From Candidatus Bathyarchaeia archaeon (lineage in GTDB: Archaea > Thermoproteota > Bathyarchaeia > 40CM-2-53-6), in the NCBI GenBank assembly GCA_035935655.1, contig DASYWW010000037.1, forward strand, positions 237,898 through 301,897: a stretch of 64,000 nucleotides of DNA, read 5' to 3'. Shown piece after piece: positions 43,701 through 51,547 of the stretch (position 1 is its first letter; each line of letters begins with the position of its first letter). The notes beneath the pieces were generated by a model, which saw only the letters and a program-made list of their open reading frames with translations, was not told where the DNA came from and did no database searches. The position numbers and the translations under genes were made by a program.

Positions 43701-46700
43701 CGCTGTAGGTTGTGCTGAACGTGGATCCTGAGCCTGTCGCTGGGCTACCGCCCGGGGCAGACCAGGTGAGAGTAATCGGTGGGGTCCCTCCAGAGGCAGT
43801 TGCGGAACATGATACCGCGGTTCCAACTGTGCCGGTCGCTGGGCATGTGATCGAGACTGTTAGAGTTCCTCCAACTTGGGCCGTGGTTGTGAATTTGGCG
43901 CCGTTGATATCAGTAACGTTCTCCCTTACGGTGAACGGTCCGGCAGTCGCATATGTGTGAGACACTGGGTTTCCGGTTCCAGTTGTTCCATCGCCGAAGT
44001 TCCAGGCATACGTGTACGGGCTAGTGCCGCCGGAAGTCGTGGCGGTGAATGTGACAGGGCTACCTGGTGTAATGGTCGTTGGACTGGAGACGAAGCTCGA
44101 GGTCAACGCTTGCGGACTGATTGTGATAGTCGAAGAAGCGGAAGCAATCTTCGCATTCGTATCAGTTGCATTCACACGGACTGTGTATGTACCCTTGACA
44201 GTGTAGGTGTGAGTTGCAGTCGCACCCGCAACGTTCGCTGTTCCATCACCGAAGTTCCATGAGAACGTGTAAGGTGAAGTTCCTCCAGAGGCACTCGCGG
44301 AAACGCTCACGGCAGTACCTACTGTTCCTGTCGCAGGGATGGTTGGGGTTACGGTTAGGGTGAGTGGAGCGATTGTGATTGTAGCCGATGCAGATGCGAC
44401 CTTGCTGTTGGTGTCAGTTGCGTTTACTCGAACGGTGTATGTGCCCTTGACAGTGTAGGTGTGGGTTGCAGTAGCTCCAGCGACCTTCGCTGTTCCATCG
44501 CCAAAGCTCCAGCTGAAGGTGTAGGGTGCTGTTCCGCCAGTTGCAGAAGCAGAGACTGAGACTGCTGTCCCAACCGTACCGGTCGCAGGGACCGTTGTAG
44601 TGGCCGTTAGAGTTAGTGGGGCTACGGTGATCGTCGAAGAAGCGGACGCGATTTTCGCGTTCGTGTCTGTTGCATTGACCCGCACTGTGTATGTACCCTT
44701 CACGGTGTAAGTGTGCGTAGCTGTTGCGCCTGCAACGTTCGCAGTACCATCCCCAAAGTTCCAGGAGAACGTGTATGGGGATGTTCCACCAGAGGCTGTA
44801 GCAGAGACGCTTACCGCAGTTCCAACTGTACCTGTAGCAGGGACGGTTGGAGTGACTGTCAATGTTAGAGGTGCAATTGTTATCGTCGCAGATGCGGACG
44901 CTATCTTGGCGTTCGTGTCAGTTGCATTCACACGGACTGTGTATGTACCCTTGACAGTGTAGGTGTGAGTTGCAGTGGCGCCCGCAACCTTTGCGGTCCC
45001 GTCACCGAAACTCCAGGAGAACGTGTAGGGTGCTGTTCCACCTGAGGCCGATGCGGAAACCGAAACTGCAGTTCCAACTGTGCCAGTTGCAGGCACAGTC
45101 GCAGTTACGGTCAGAGTTAGCGGAGCGATTGTGATGGTGGATGAAGCGGATGCAATCTTTGCGTTCGTGTCTGTTGCGTTTATTCTTACTGTGTAAGTTC
45201 CTTTGACCGTGTAGGTGTGAGTTGCAGTAGTTCCTGCAACGTTTGCTGTGCCGTCGCCAAAGTTCCAAGAGAATGTGTAGGGCGAAGTTCCGCCGGAGGC
45301 GGTCGCAGATACGCTAACCGCGGTGCCCACTGTTCCTGTCGCAGGAACCGTCGGAGTTACCGTCAATGTCAATGGTGCGATGGTGATTGTTGAGGAGGCG
45401 GACGCGATTTTGGCGTTCGTATCAGTTGCATTAACCCTTACTGTGTAAGTTCCCTTGACAGTGTAAGTGTGAGTCGCAGTAGCGCCGGCAACCTTTGCGG
45501 TCCCGTCACCGAAACTCCAGGAGAACGTGTAGGGTGCTGTTCCACCGCTTGCTGTCGCAGAGACGCTAACTGCTGTCCCTACTGTTCCAGTCGCTGGAAC
45601 GGTCGGGGTTACTGTCAATGTCAGGGGTGCGATGGTGATGATTGACGAGGCTGAAGCAACCTTGGCATTGGTGTCCGTGGCGTTCACTCTAACAGTGTAA
45701 GTTCCTTTCACCGTGTAGGTGTGAGTTGCAGTTGCACCGGCAACATTCGCTGTTCCGTCGCCAAAGTTCCAGGAGAAGGTGTAAGGCGAAGTTCCACCAG
45801 AGGCCGTCGCCGATACGGAGACTGCTGTTCCAACTGTTCCAGTGGCTGGGACAGTAGGTGTAACAGTCAGAGTGAGTGGCGCTATTGTGATCGTCGCAGA
45901 TGCGGATGCTATTTTAGCATTCGTATCAGTTGCGTTTACTCGTACAGTATACGTTCCCTTAACGGTGTAGGTGTGGGTGGCTGTGGCGCCAGCGACGTTC
46001 GCTGTGCCATCGCCAAAGTTCCAACTGAAGGTGTATGGCGAGGTTCCGCCAGAGGCGGTAGCTGAAACGCTAACTGCAGTACCCACAGTTCCGGTCGCTG
46101 GAACGGTCGGAGTAACCGTCAACGTCAGAGGTGCAATTGTGATTGTCGAGGAAGCAGATGCAATCTTTGCGTTTGTATCAGTTGCATTAACCCTTACTGT
46201 GTAAGTTCCTTTGACAGTGTAAGTGTGAGTCGCCGTTGCGCCTGCAACGTTAGCTGTGCCGTCACCGAAGTTCCATGAGAACGTGTACGGTGAAGTTCCG
46301 CCAGACGCGGCAGCCGACACGCTAACTGCTGTGCCAACAGTGCCAGTAGCTGGAACTGTCGGTGTGACGACGAGAGTCAACGGAGCAATCGTGATCGTGG
46401 CGGAAGCGGAAGCTATCTTGGCGTTGGTATCGGTCGCATTGACTCTTACAGTGTATGTGCCCTTAACTGTGTAAGTGTGGGTCGCTGTTGCGCCTGCTAC
46501 TTTTGCTGTTCCGTCACCGAAGCTCCACGAGAAGGTGTAAGGCGAAGTGCCGCCAGAGGCGCTCGCGGAAACAGACACCGCTGTTCCTACTGTGCCTGTC
46601 ACAGGGACGGTCGCAGTTGCTGTCAGAGTCAGTGGTGCAATTGTGATTGTTGAGGACGCGGATGCGATCTTAGCGTTAGTGTCAGTAGCGTTGACTCGTA

Positions 46701-49446
46701 TTGTGTAGGTTCCCTTCACAGTGTAGGTGTGAGTCGCGGTTGCTCCTGCAACATTCGCAGTTCCATCACCAAAATTCCACGAGAACGTGTAAGGCGAGGT
46801 TCCACCCGATGCTGTTGCTGATACGCTAACAGCGGTTCCTACAGTGCCGGTTGCCGGAACGGTCGGGGTCACGGTCAGTGTAAGTGCAGCTATAGTGATT
46901 ACCGAGGATGCTGAGGCAATCACCGCGTTGGTATCAGTTGCGTTTACCCGTACAGTGTAGGTGCCTTTCACCGTGTAAGTGTGAGTAGCTGTCGCACCCG
47001 CGACGTTCGCTGTACCGTCACCGAAGTTCCACGAGAACGTGTAAGGCGAGGTTCCACCCGATGCTGATGCTGAAACCGAAACAGCTGTCCCAACGGTTCC
47101 TGTCGCTGGAACGGTAGGAGTGACAGTCAAGGTTAACGGATTAATCGTAACGGCGGCGGACTTCGTTTGGCTGTTGGGTGTTGGAGTTGCGGAATCTGTT
47201 CCCGTAACGCTGATCGTCTTCGATCCTTTCACGCTGTAGGTTGTGCTGAAACTAGCGCCAGTCCCTGTAGCAGGGCTGCCACCAGTGGCCGTCCACGCGA
47301 ATGTGACCGCACCTGTTCCACCAGAAGAGGTTGCGCTGCAGGTTACTGCCGTTCCAACTGTGCCCGTTGTCGGGCAGGTGATAGCGACGATAAGTGGCGC
47401 GCCACCCGTAACGGTCAGCGTGAAACTTGTTGTTCTAACAAGACCTCCAGTAGAATTCCCTTGTAGGGTGATCGCATAAACTCCAGCTTGAAGTGTAGAC
47501 GTCGTCGTGATCCCCACTGTAGTTGTGCAGGTAGGGCTGCATGAGGTCGGGGTGAAAGTAATAGTGGCGTTTTTCGGTACACCTGTCGCTTTGAAGGATA
47601 CGGATTGGGTAGGTCCTTGGATTAGAGTCGCTACGAGACTTGTGCTGGTGCTTCCACCAGGTGCTATAGTCGCTGAATTCGGAGTCGCAAGAAGGCTGTA
47701 GTCAAAGACTGTTATTGCTGGGGAGTAACCATTCTCTTTGATGCTCGTTGATGCAGCTGCCGCGGTCTCCTGAGGAGTTACTCGGACAATGAAGGTTCCA
47801 CCAAATGCATACGTGTGAACCTGCGCAGTTACATTACCCGCTGTGACAATAGTATCGGGAGATTGGTCGCCCCAATTGAAGTCATATGTGAAAAGTGATG
47901 CCCTCACGCTCAACGGATAGGCGGCCACATAGAGCGCCGTGGCGGTAACATTCACTGCTCTTCCTGCAGAAATGCTAGTCGCGTTGGGTGACGCGGTCAC
48001 GGTGAAAGCTACCGGAGTTCCGGTGACGTTCACCGGAAAGTTCTGAAAGATTGTCTGTGGGCCTCCAACCTGGGTAGGGGCTGAGTCGGTGACTCGGAAG
48101 GCTGTAGTATAGAGGCCAGCGAAGTTCCAGGTTACGGCCGCGATGCTTGTAGGGTCAGCACTCGCGGCTGGCGCCGGATTACTGCAAACGGGACCTACGC
48201 GAACATTGGGACAAAACGCCCAAGTGCCGCTGAAGCCGGTGGATCCGGTCCCAGTGCATGTTGCAAGGGTACACTCAGCAGAAACACCACCAAGGTAACC
48301 TGACTTGAAAGGTCCTGTGGCCGTTCCTCTAGGAGTTCCTATAGTGCCGATATTCGCTGGTCCTTGAGTGGCTCCAACAAGAGGAAGACGTCTAACAGCG
48401 GTTATGGTGTGAGCAGTAGCAGCAGAGTCAGAAACCGTGAGAGTTACTCTGTTAATCGCTTGAGGTGGAGCAGTCACAGTAACAATCTGGCCAGTAGCAT
48501 TAACCTTGGCAACATAGCCGGAGGAGTCAAAACTACTGTAGTCCCAACGGTAGGTGAACGGAGCAACACAGTAGCTGCAGGCAGCGGGTGTTGCGGAGAA
48601 GGTTATCGGAGCAAACGCAACTTCCGGATTCGGCGAGAAACTCCACGTATCGTTGAAGCTACCCGTCGGTTGAGAGTTGTTGAAGTTGAAGTTAGCTATG
48701 GTACTAAACACGGCGTTCTGAGTATTGTGAGACTCAGGACCAGTATTCAGTCCGACAGCAAAAGTAACAATACTCTTCGTGATGGTGAGCGGACTAGCCC
48801 CGGCACCAACGACGTCAAACCGCATACGGAAGAAGTTGACAGAAGGAGCACCATTCCCCCCAGTCGTAGCACTTTCAATTGCCTGAGCGAGACGAATTAC
48901 ACCGTTCACGCGATCCACGCTTGAGGCTAGCTGAAGAGTGCACGAGGGATTAGCAGGGGGGCATCCAACGTTACCGCCAAAAAGAAGGCCGGTCTGGTCA
49001 AATTGGACGAAGTTGAGAATAGCCGGATTATATTGGAGAGTTATGTCGAATGCATTAATCGTGTTATTCCCGTTAGTATAAAGAACATTCATGATGACTC
49101 CTCCCCCTCCAGCGGAGGTAGCAACCTCGGGACTATCAGAAACCAGTGGGTCCATCGTAAACAATGGGTCACTGTCAACATCGCCTGTCCACTGGCAGGT
49201 CGTGTCTAGGTTCCCGTCCGAATCCTTGGTCGTGATGGGAGTTGGGAAAGGATTTGGTGCATCGGCAGAGTTCCCATACGCGCAGTCTATGCCCAGTAGG
49301 GGGGGTCCGGGGAGTGCTCGAACAGGGTGTATAGATGGAATTGTCCCAATTCCGAAGATTGAGGCGGCGTATGATCCTAACGGAACGGCGACCAGGAGGA
49401 GGGCTACTACTAAAACGGCTGTTTTACGGCTAAACTTACGTGTCAA
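37699..49446 (-). CDS. Giant cohesin protein with about 37 PKD-like repeats, 3915 aa
   Basis: Signal peptide about 8-28, GIDCAYGNSADAPNPFPTPI block, cohesin-like domain (about 100-250, INAFDITLQYNPAILNFVQFD, RVNGVIRLAQAI, FFRMRFDVVGAG), Cys-containing Ig-like domains, then from about residue 690 some 37 PKD-like units. Most are 84 residues (252 bp) with YTFSWNFGDG, ATHTYTVKGTYTVRVNATD and SASSTITIAP, and are nearly identical. Others lack FGDG or are more diverged toward the C terminus. The last 120 residues are a CARDB-like beta domain. No C-terminal anchor is seen. A stretched stalk of this many beta-sandwiches would be over 100 nm long (inference). It is paralogous to the 2101-aa protein. 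Confidence 0.82.
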   Translation of the reverse strand: MTRKFSRKTAVLVVALLLVAVPLGSYAASIFGIGTIPSIHPVRALPGPPLLGIDCAYGNSADAPNPFPTPITTKDSDGNLDTTCQWTGDVDSDPLFTMDPLVSDSPEVATSAGGGGVIMNVLYTNGNNTINAFDITLQYNPAILNFVQFDQTGLLFGGNVGCPPANPSCTLQLASSVDRVNGVIRLAQAIESATTGGNGAPSVNFFRMRFDVVGAGASPLTITKSIVTFAVGLNTGPESHNTQNAVFSTIANFNFNNSQPTGSFNDTWSFSPNPEVAFAPITFSATPAACSYCVAPFTYRWDYSSFDSSGYVAKVNATGQIVTVTAPPQAINRVTLTVSDSAATAHTITAVRRLPLVGATQGPANIGTIGTPRGTATGPFKSGYLGGVSAECTLATCTGTGSTGFSGTWAFCPNVRVGPVCSNPAPAASADPTSIAAVTWNFAGLYTTAFRVTDSAPTQVGGPQTIFQNFPVNVTGTPVAFTVTASPNATSISAGRAVNVTATALYVAAYPLSVRASLFTYDFNWGDQSPDTIVTAGNVTAQVHTYAFGGTFIVRVTPQETAAAASTSIKENGYSPAITVFDYSLLATPNSATIAPGGSTSTSLVATLIQGPTQSVSFKATGVPKNATITFTPTSCSPTCTTTVGITTTSTLQAGVYAITLQGNSTGGLVRTTSFTLTVTGGAPLIVAITCPTTGTVGTAVTCSATSSGGTGAVTFAWTATGGSPATGTGASFSTTYSVKGSKTISVTGTDSATPTPNSQTKSAAVTINPLTLTVTPTVPATGTVGTAVSVSASASGGTSPYTFSWNFGDGTANVAGATATHTYTVKGTYTVRVNATDTNAVIASASSVITIAALTLTVTPTVPATGTVGTAVSVSATASGGTSPYTFSWNFGDGTANVAGATATHTYTVKGTYTIRVNATDTNAKIASASSTITIAPLTLTATATVPVTGTVGTAVSVSASASGGTSPYTFSWSFGDGTAKVAGATATHTYTVKGTYTVRVNATDTNAKIASASATITIAPLTLVVTPTVPATGTVGTAVSVSAAASGGTSPYTFSWNFGDGTANVAGATATHTYTVKGTYTVRVNATDTNAKIASASSTITIAPLTLTVTPTVPATGTVGTAVSVSATASGGTSPYTFSWNFGDGTANVAGATATHTYTVKGTYTVRVNATDTNAKIASASATITIAPLTLTVTPTVPATGTVGTAVSVSATASGGTSPYTFSWNFGDGTANVAGATATHTYTVKGTYTVRVNATDTNAKVASASSIITIAPLTLTVTPTVPATGTVGTAVSVSATASGGTAPYTFSWSFGDGTAKVAGATATHTYTVKGTYTVRVNATDTNAKIASASSTITIAPLTLTVTPTVPATGTVGTAVSVSATASGGTSPYTFSWNFGDGTANVAGTTATHTYTVKGTYTVRINATDTNAKIASASSTITIAPLTLTVTATVPATGTVGTAVSVSASASGGTAPYTFSWSFGDGTAKVAGATATHTYTVKGTYTVRVNATDTNAKIASASATITIAPLTLTVTPTVPATGTVGTAVSVSATASGGTSPYTFSWNFGDGTANVAGATATHTYTVKGTYTVRVNATDTNAKIASASSTITVAPLTLTATTTVPATGTVGTAVSVSASATGGTAPYTFSWSFGDGTAKVAGATATHTYTVKGTYTVRVNATDTNSKVASASATITIAPLTLTVTPTIPATGTVGTAVSVSASASGGTSPYTFSWNFGDGTANVAGATATHTYTVKGTYTVRVNATDTNAKIASASSTITISPQALTSSFVSSPTTITPGSPVTFTATTSGGTSPYTYAWNFGDGTTGTGNPVSHTYATAGPFTVRENVTDINGAKFTTTAQVGGTLTVSITCPATGTVGTAVSCSATASGGTPPITLTWSAPGGSPATGSGSTFSTTYSVKGTDTITVTATDSATPANTKTASANVVISPLTLTVTATVPATGTVGTAVSVSASASGGTSPYTFSWNFGDGTANVAGATATHTYTVKGTYTVRVNATDTNAKIASASSIITISPLPIAVTPTVPATGTVGTAVSVSATASGGTSPYTFSWNFGDGTGNVAGATATHTYTVKGTYTVRVNATDINAKIASASSTITIAPLTLAVSATVPATGTVGTAVSVSASASGGTAPYTFSWSFGDGTAKVAGATATHTYTVKGTYTVRVNATDTNAKIASASATITISPLTLAVSATIPATGTVGTAVSVSASASGGTSPYTFSWNFGDGTANVAGATATHTYTVKGTYTVRVNATDTNAKIASTSGTITISPQALTSSFVASPTTITPGSPVTFTATTSGGTSPYTYAWNFGDGTTGTGNPVSHTYSTAGPFTVRENVTDINGAKFTTTAQVGGTLTVTITCPATGTVGTAVSCSATASGGTPPITLTWSAPGGSPATGSGATFSTTYNVKGTYSITVTATDSATPANTKSASSSIAISPLTLAVTATVPSTGTVGTPVSVSASASGGTSPYTFSWNFGDGTANVAGASASHTYTVKGTYTVRVNATDTNAKIASASSSITIAALPLTASFTVSANPTVGSPVTFTATVTGGTTPYSYTWNFGDGSALGTGNPVSHTYTTKGSRTVVLSVADSNTATASAQQAVTVAPLALAVSITGPTTSSVGTANSFSATATGGTAPYTFSWTFGDGTTGTGSPVSHTYTVKGTYTVTITATDANAKTATASATITITPLLLTISATVPTSGTVGTPVSVSATCGGGTAPCTFSWSFGDGTAKVAGATATHTYTVKGTYTVRVNATDANSKIASASAVITISPLSLTVTPTVPTTGTVGTPVSVSATASGGTAPYTFSWNFGDGTANVAGATASHTYTVKGTYTVRVNATDTNAKIASASSTITINPLTLTTDFTSSPSTITPGTPVTFTATTSGGTTPYSYSWSFGDGSAKATSNPVSHTYATAGPFTVVENVTDTNGKLATATHQVGGALQVTITCPTTGTVGTAVTCTATASGGTPPITFAWTATGGNPPSGSGSSFTTTYNVKGTYVISVTATDAASPTHNTATKSASVVIAPLALTVSASGPATGTVGTSVSFTATASGGTSPYTFNWTFGDGTTGTGSPVSHTYTVKGTYTVKVNATDTNGKVASGSTTITISPLTLMVSATIPTAGTAGTPISVSASASGGTSPYTFSWNFGDGTANVAGATATHTYSVKGTFTIKVNATDSNSKLASTSGSIVISPGQALTVTPTAPTTGTVGSPVSVSATASGGTAPYTFSWNFGDGTANVAGATATHTYTVKGTYTVKVNATDSNGARASASATITIAPLTLTVSFTVSANPTVGSPVTFTSTTSGGTSPYTHSWNFGDGTILANGPVVTHTYTAKGTYQVSVTVTDTNAKTANSGQAVSVAPQALTATFSFAPTSPAAGQQVTFTASASGGTSPYTFSWSFGDGSAKAAGSPASHIYASAGTFTVTLNTTDTNGKLFTTSQTITVQPAQLTVDFTFTPTAPSVGQSVSFTATSTGGTPPVSFSWTFGDGSTGTGTTTSHTYTVKGTFTVTLTGTDSSSPTKTASATHTVTVTPLALTSDFTFTPTAPSTGQSVTFSATVSGGTAPYSYAWSFGDGMTGSSNPASHTYTTKGTFTVTLTVTDTNGKTATASHSITVTPLALTTDFTFSPTSPTLNQQVTFTATVSGGTAPYSYAWSFGDGTTGTGNPATHAYATANTYTVTLTVTDTNTKTATATHTVTVSNVAQQLTADFGPTDTIVGSTQFVAVISGGTSPYSCSWSFGDGTAKDTSSCTPTHNYIASGTFTVNLNVTDSASSTATATHAVLVEAAPSTTVGFNHKVKFGQSQTFTVTVTNPTSFTVTANVTLDVFDQMTGLLVQEFFNSGTISPSGSMTFTFTFNSAVRAHYSFIESTVYSATIPVGAGTTQTTTVTGSDASIAGNFKFK
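38570..47400 (-). repeat. Tandem PKD-coding repeats, main unit 252 bp
   Basis: Coding tandem repeats inside the 3915-aa gene. The 84-codon unit is most homogeneous between about 42600 and 47150. There, neighbouring units differ mainly at third positions and by alternation of NFGDGTAN and SFGDGTAK versions. Higher-order blocks recur: the pair of variant units at about 42100-42590 is repeated at about 43620-44100. Confidence 0.8.
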
Positions 49447-49531
49447 TTTTGCTTCATTTACCTATTTTGGTTTGGTTTTTCATGCCCGCGGGTAACACCC
49501 GTGAGTTAATTTGGGGTTGGCCCCCAACAGC

Positions 49532-49540
49532 GGATATAAG
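49532..49540 (-). promoter_or_regulatory. TATA box of the 3915-aa protein gene, with structured leader
   Basis: Minus strand CTTATATCC about 87-94 bases before the ATG, implying a 5' leader of around 60 bases. The leader holds two small hairpins: GTTGG/CCAAC (49513-49528) and CGGGT/ACCCG (49490-49502). Confidence 0.5.
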
Positions 49541-49732
49541 AGTTTGCTACCAGAAGTCGGACGTAGCTATCTCCGGGTGCTTATGGAATGCGCAGTATTC
49601 CCTGGATATCCCGCGCCAAAACTGACCAAGACAACTTCGTCTATCTCACTAAAATTTTTAGAAGTAATTTATACTTGAAAAAGCTGACAAACGGTTGAAT
49701 TAGCTAAGTACTGGGAGCATGAGGGGGTTCCG

Positions 49733-50104
49733 TTAGAAGGGCGGGACATGCGCGAGGAATAGAAGGAGAGCCAGGATGCCGAGAAAGACCAAGAAACCGA
49801 GCGCTGTGCCGAGCGCGTTCTTGAGAACGTGGTATTCTCCGAATTGGGCGGACTCCCCTAGCTTCTTTTCGCCGTATAGTCCAAGTCCCCCGATTATAGA
49901 CCCCATGAGAAGGAGAAACGCCCAGGGACCGTAGGCTGCGGAGACGACCACGGCGAGGAAGGTGCCGAATGTCACAGCGAGGAAGAAGAACGGGATGAAA
50001 AGTCCCTGAACAGTGTCAAGAGGACCTGTTACCCGTGAGATTAGCCAGGTAATTTTGCTTTGAGGCTTCGGGGGTAAGGCGGACAGGTTTCGGTATCTTT
50101 CCAC
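49733..50104 (-). CDS. Small membrane protein, unknown function, 123 aa
   Basis: GTG start. About 25 hydrophilic residues are followed by three predicted membrane helices (about 31-55 GLFIPFFFLAVTFGTFLAVVV, 57-75 AFLLLMGSIIGGLGLYG, and 98-120 ALGFLVFLGILALLLFLA) separated by a short charged loop (EKKLGESAQFGEYH). No family recognised. It is divergent from the plus-strand gene at 50284 and separate from the giant gene. Expression is probable because the frame is long for its context and the helices are regular. Confidence 0.6.
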   Translation of the reverse strand: MERYRNLSALPPKPQSKITWLISRVTGPLDTVQGLFIPFFFLAVTFGTFLAVVVSAAYGPWAFLLLMGSIIGGLGLYGEKKLGESAQFGEYHVLKNALGTALGFLVFLGILALLLFLAHVPPF

Positions 50105-50283
50105 ATCATAATAGGCAGGCGCCTTTTTCTTGTCGTCCGAATCGTTTGTCAGATTCGCCTGGGCCTCCCAGCTCTAGTACCTTCAATTGTCAAGTCGGAC
50201 TTTAATGCCTATCCCCTGACCGAAAAACCGGAAATCCGGCAGCAACATTCTCAGGCTACGCTCGGATAACACCCAAGGATTAT

Positions 50284-50895
50284 GTGGGAGAACCTCTCTA
50301 CAAATCAAGGAGACGATCCTCTCTGTCGGTCTCGAGAATCTCAAGGAGAACAATCGTACTCCTCAGCTTCATCACTGCAACAGTAGTTGCAAACGCGTTC
50401 GCGGTCCCCGTCGCAGAAAACTATTACCAATTCTACCCGTCACTTGCGCACATACAACTAAGTCTCACAGATCTACAACTCAAAAACATCACACAGTACC
50501 TCGAAGTGAAAGGATCCTTCACCGTCATGAATCCTACAGACTACAAAGGATTCATTCTCACAATCTTCCGCGGCTCCTACGAACTCGACAAAGACAACAT
50601 CACCGTGAGCCGCGGCGCAAATCTACCCGGTCCCCCGGGATTTGTCACTCGCCCACTGGACAAGAACGTTCCAATAGATGTAGTCGTACCGTTCAACGCG
50701 ACCAGCACCGCAGTCAAGAATATTCAGGTACTGTTCATCATCGAACTCGTACTCTCAACATTTCTCGACGGCTTCGGACCTGTAATCATAACCTATGCAT
50801 GCCAAGGCACCGGCGGACCCGGAACCTGTTACCTAGCTACCATTTCGGCAAATGGCAGCTTCCCAGGTGTAGGAGGTAAGGGCGGAGGAGTCTGA
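50284..50895 (+). CDS. Secreted or membrane-tethered protein, unknown function, 203 aa
   Basis: GTG start. A basic N terminus and a hydrophobic segment (about 24-43, TIVLLSFITATVVANAFAV) give a signal or anchor. The body is beta-rich with a pattern loosely like LEA14/WHy domains (HIQLSLTDLQLKNITQYLEVKGSFTVMNPTDYKGFILTI is typical in outline; this is a weak resemblance). The end is Gly-rich (PGVGGKGGGV). A strong Shine-Dalgarno-like AGGAGGT at 50871-50877 inside its 3' end suggests coupling to a downstream frame. It heads a plus-strand cluster of surface proteins. Confidence 0.6.
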   Translation: MGEPLYKSRRRSSLSVSRISRRTIVLLSFITATVVANAFAVPVAENYYQFYPSLAHIQLSLTDLQLKNITQYLEVKGSFTVMNPTDYKGFILTIFRGSYELDKDNITVSRGANLPGPPGFVTRPLDKNVPIDVVVPFNATSTAVKNIQVLFIIELVLSTFLDGFGPVIITYACQGTGGPGTCYLATISANGSFPGVGGKGGGV

Positions 50896-51001
50896 CCGCA
50901 CAACGCAGAAAATAACTCACATAATTTCAACAGATAGAAGCCGCAAGATCGTCATTGTACTTTTCTGGGCCGGAACGATCGCTGCACTCTTCTCTAGGGC
51001 A

Positions 51002-51316
51002 ATGTTCTCGAAAACTTTCCCCGACAATTTGGATTACGCCGAGATCATAGCAACGTGCGTTGTGGCTGGAGCACTCTTGGAAGATATCCAGAGTGCGATC
51101 ATCGGGTGTCTCGCCGCGCTAACAATAGGCCTCTCGATCGTATTCGTGGTTGCAATCACGGCCATCACAGTGGGAGGAGTCCCTCCTTCCGGAATCGACG
51201 TTCTTGAATCGATCTGGATATACATCATCTTCCAGTCCATATTCCCCTTCCCTTTGATCGCGTTCATAGCATCATCAATGTCAGGCTCACTGATTGGAGA
51301 AAGATTCCTACAATAG
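51002..51316 (+). CDS. Small membrane protein, at least 104 aa, start uncertain
   Basis: Helices at about 17-35 (IIATCVVAGALL), 36-58 (AIIGCLAALTIGLSIVFVVAI) and 68-95 (IWIYIIFQSIFPFPLIAFIAS). The frame stays open upstream to 50873 and encodes another hydrophobic helix (KIVIVLFWAGTIAALFSRAM) directly before this ATG, which looks like a real part of the protein. No ATG, GTG or TTG occurs in that extension, so either a rare start is used or the ATG at 51002 is right and the upstream similarity to a helix is chance. The AGGAGGT at 50871-50877 sits near the possible upstream start. No family recognised. Confidence 0.5.
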   Translation: MFSKTFPDNLDYAEIIATCVVAGALLEDIQSAIIGCLAALTIGLSIVFVVAITAITVGGVPPSGIDVLESIWIYIIFQSIFPFPLIAFIASSMSGSLIGERFLQ

Positions 51317-51435
51317 TAACTCTAGATTTACAACGCCACGCGACAATCCCTCGACCCCGGAATTTGAGACCTCTGATTCTGCTAGAAGATTGCTTAGTAG
51401 TCGCTTAGCCTGAGAGAAATGATACTTCTATAATG

Positions 51436-51445
51436 AATAAATAAC
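51436..51445 (+). promoter_or_regulatory. TATA-like box for the 51548-57814 operon
   Basis: AATAAATAAC in an AT-rich stretch about 105 bases before the TTG start. The gap 51317-51547 holds no gene. Confidence 0.35.
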
Positions 51446-51547
51446 GCAAGACCCCTTTTCTCAACTACACCTCAAAGTTAGTCGAGCAACGAGCTAACCG
51501 AGGGGGATCCCAAAGAGCAAGATTCCACGAGACATTTACAGGCGAGG

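Noticed and set aside
37699..49446. Regular repeats considered as a CRISPR array
   Set aside because: Unit length is 252 bp without unique spacers, and the sequence is one continuous reading frame of PKD domains.
38144..49495. Many plus-strand open frames of about 60-200 codons opposite the giant PKD gene, some at a regular 252-base period
   Set aside because: They are antisense shadows of the PKD repeats: low-complexity Val/Ala/Pro-rich translations, period equal to the repeat unit, no start signals of their own. The same holds for frames opposite 27899-34204.
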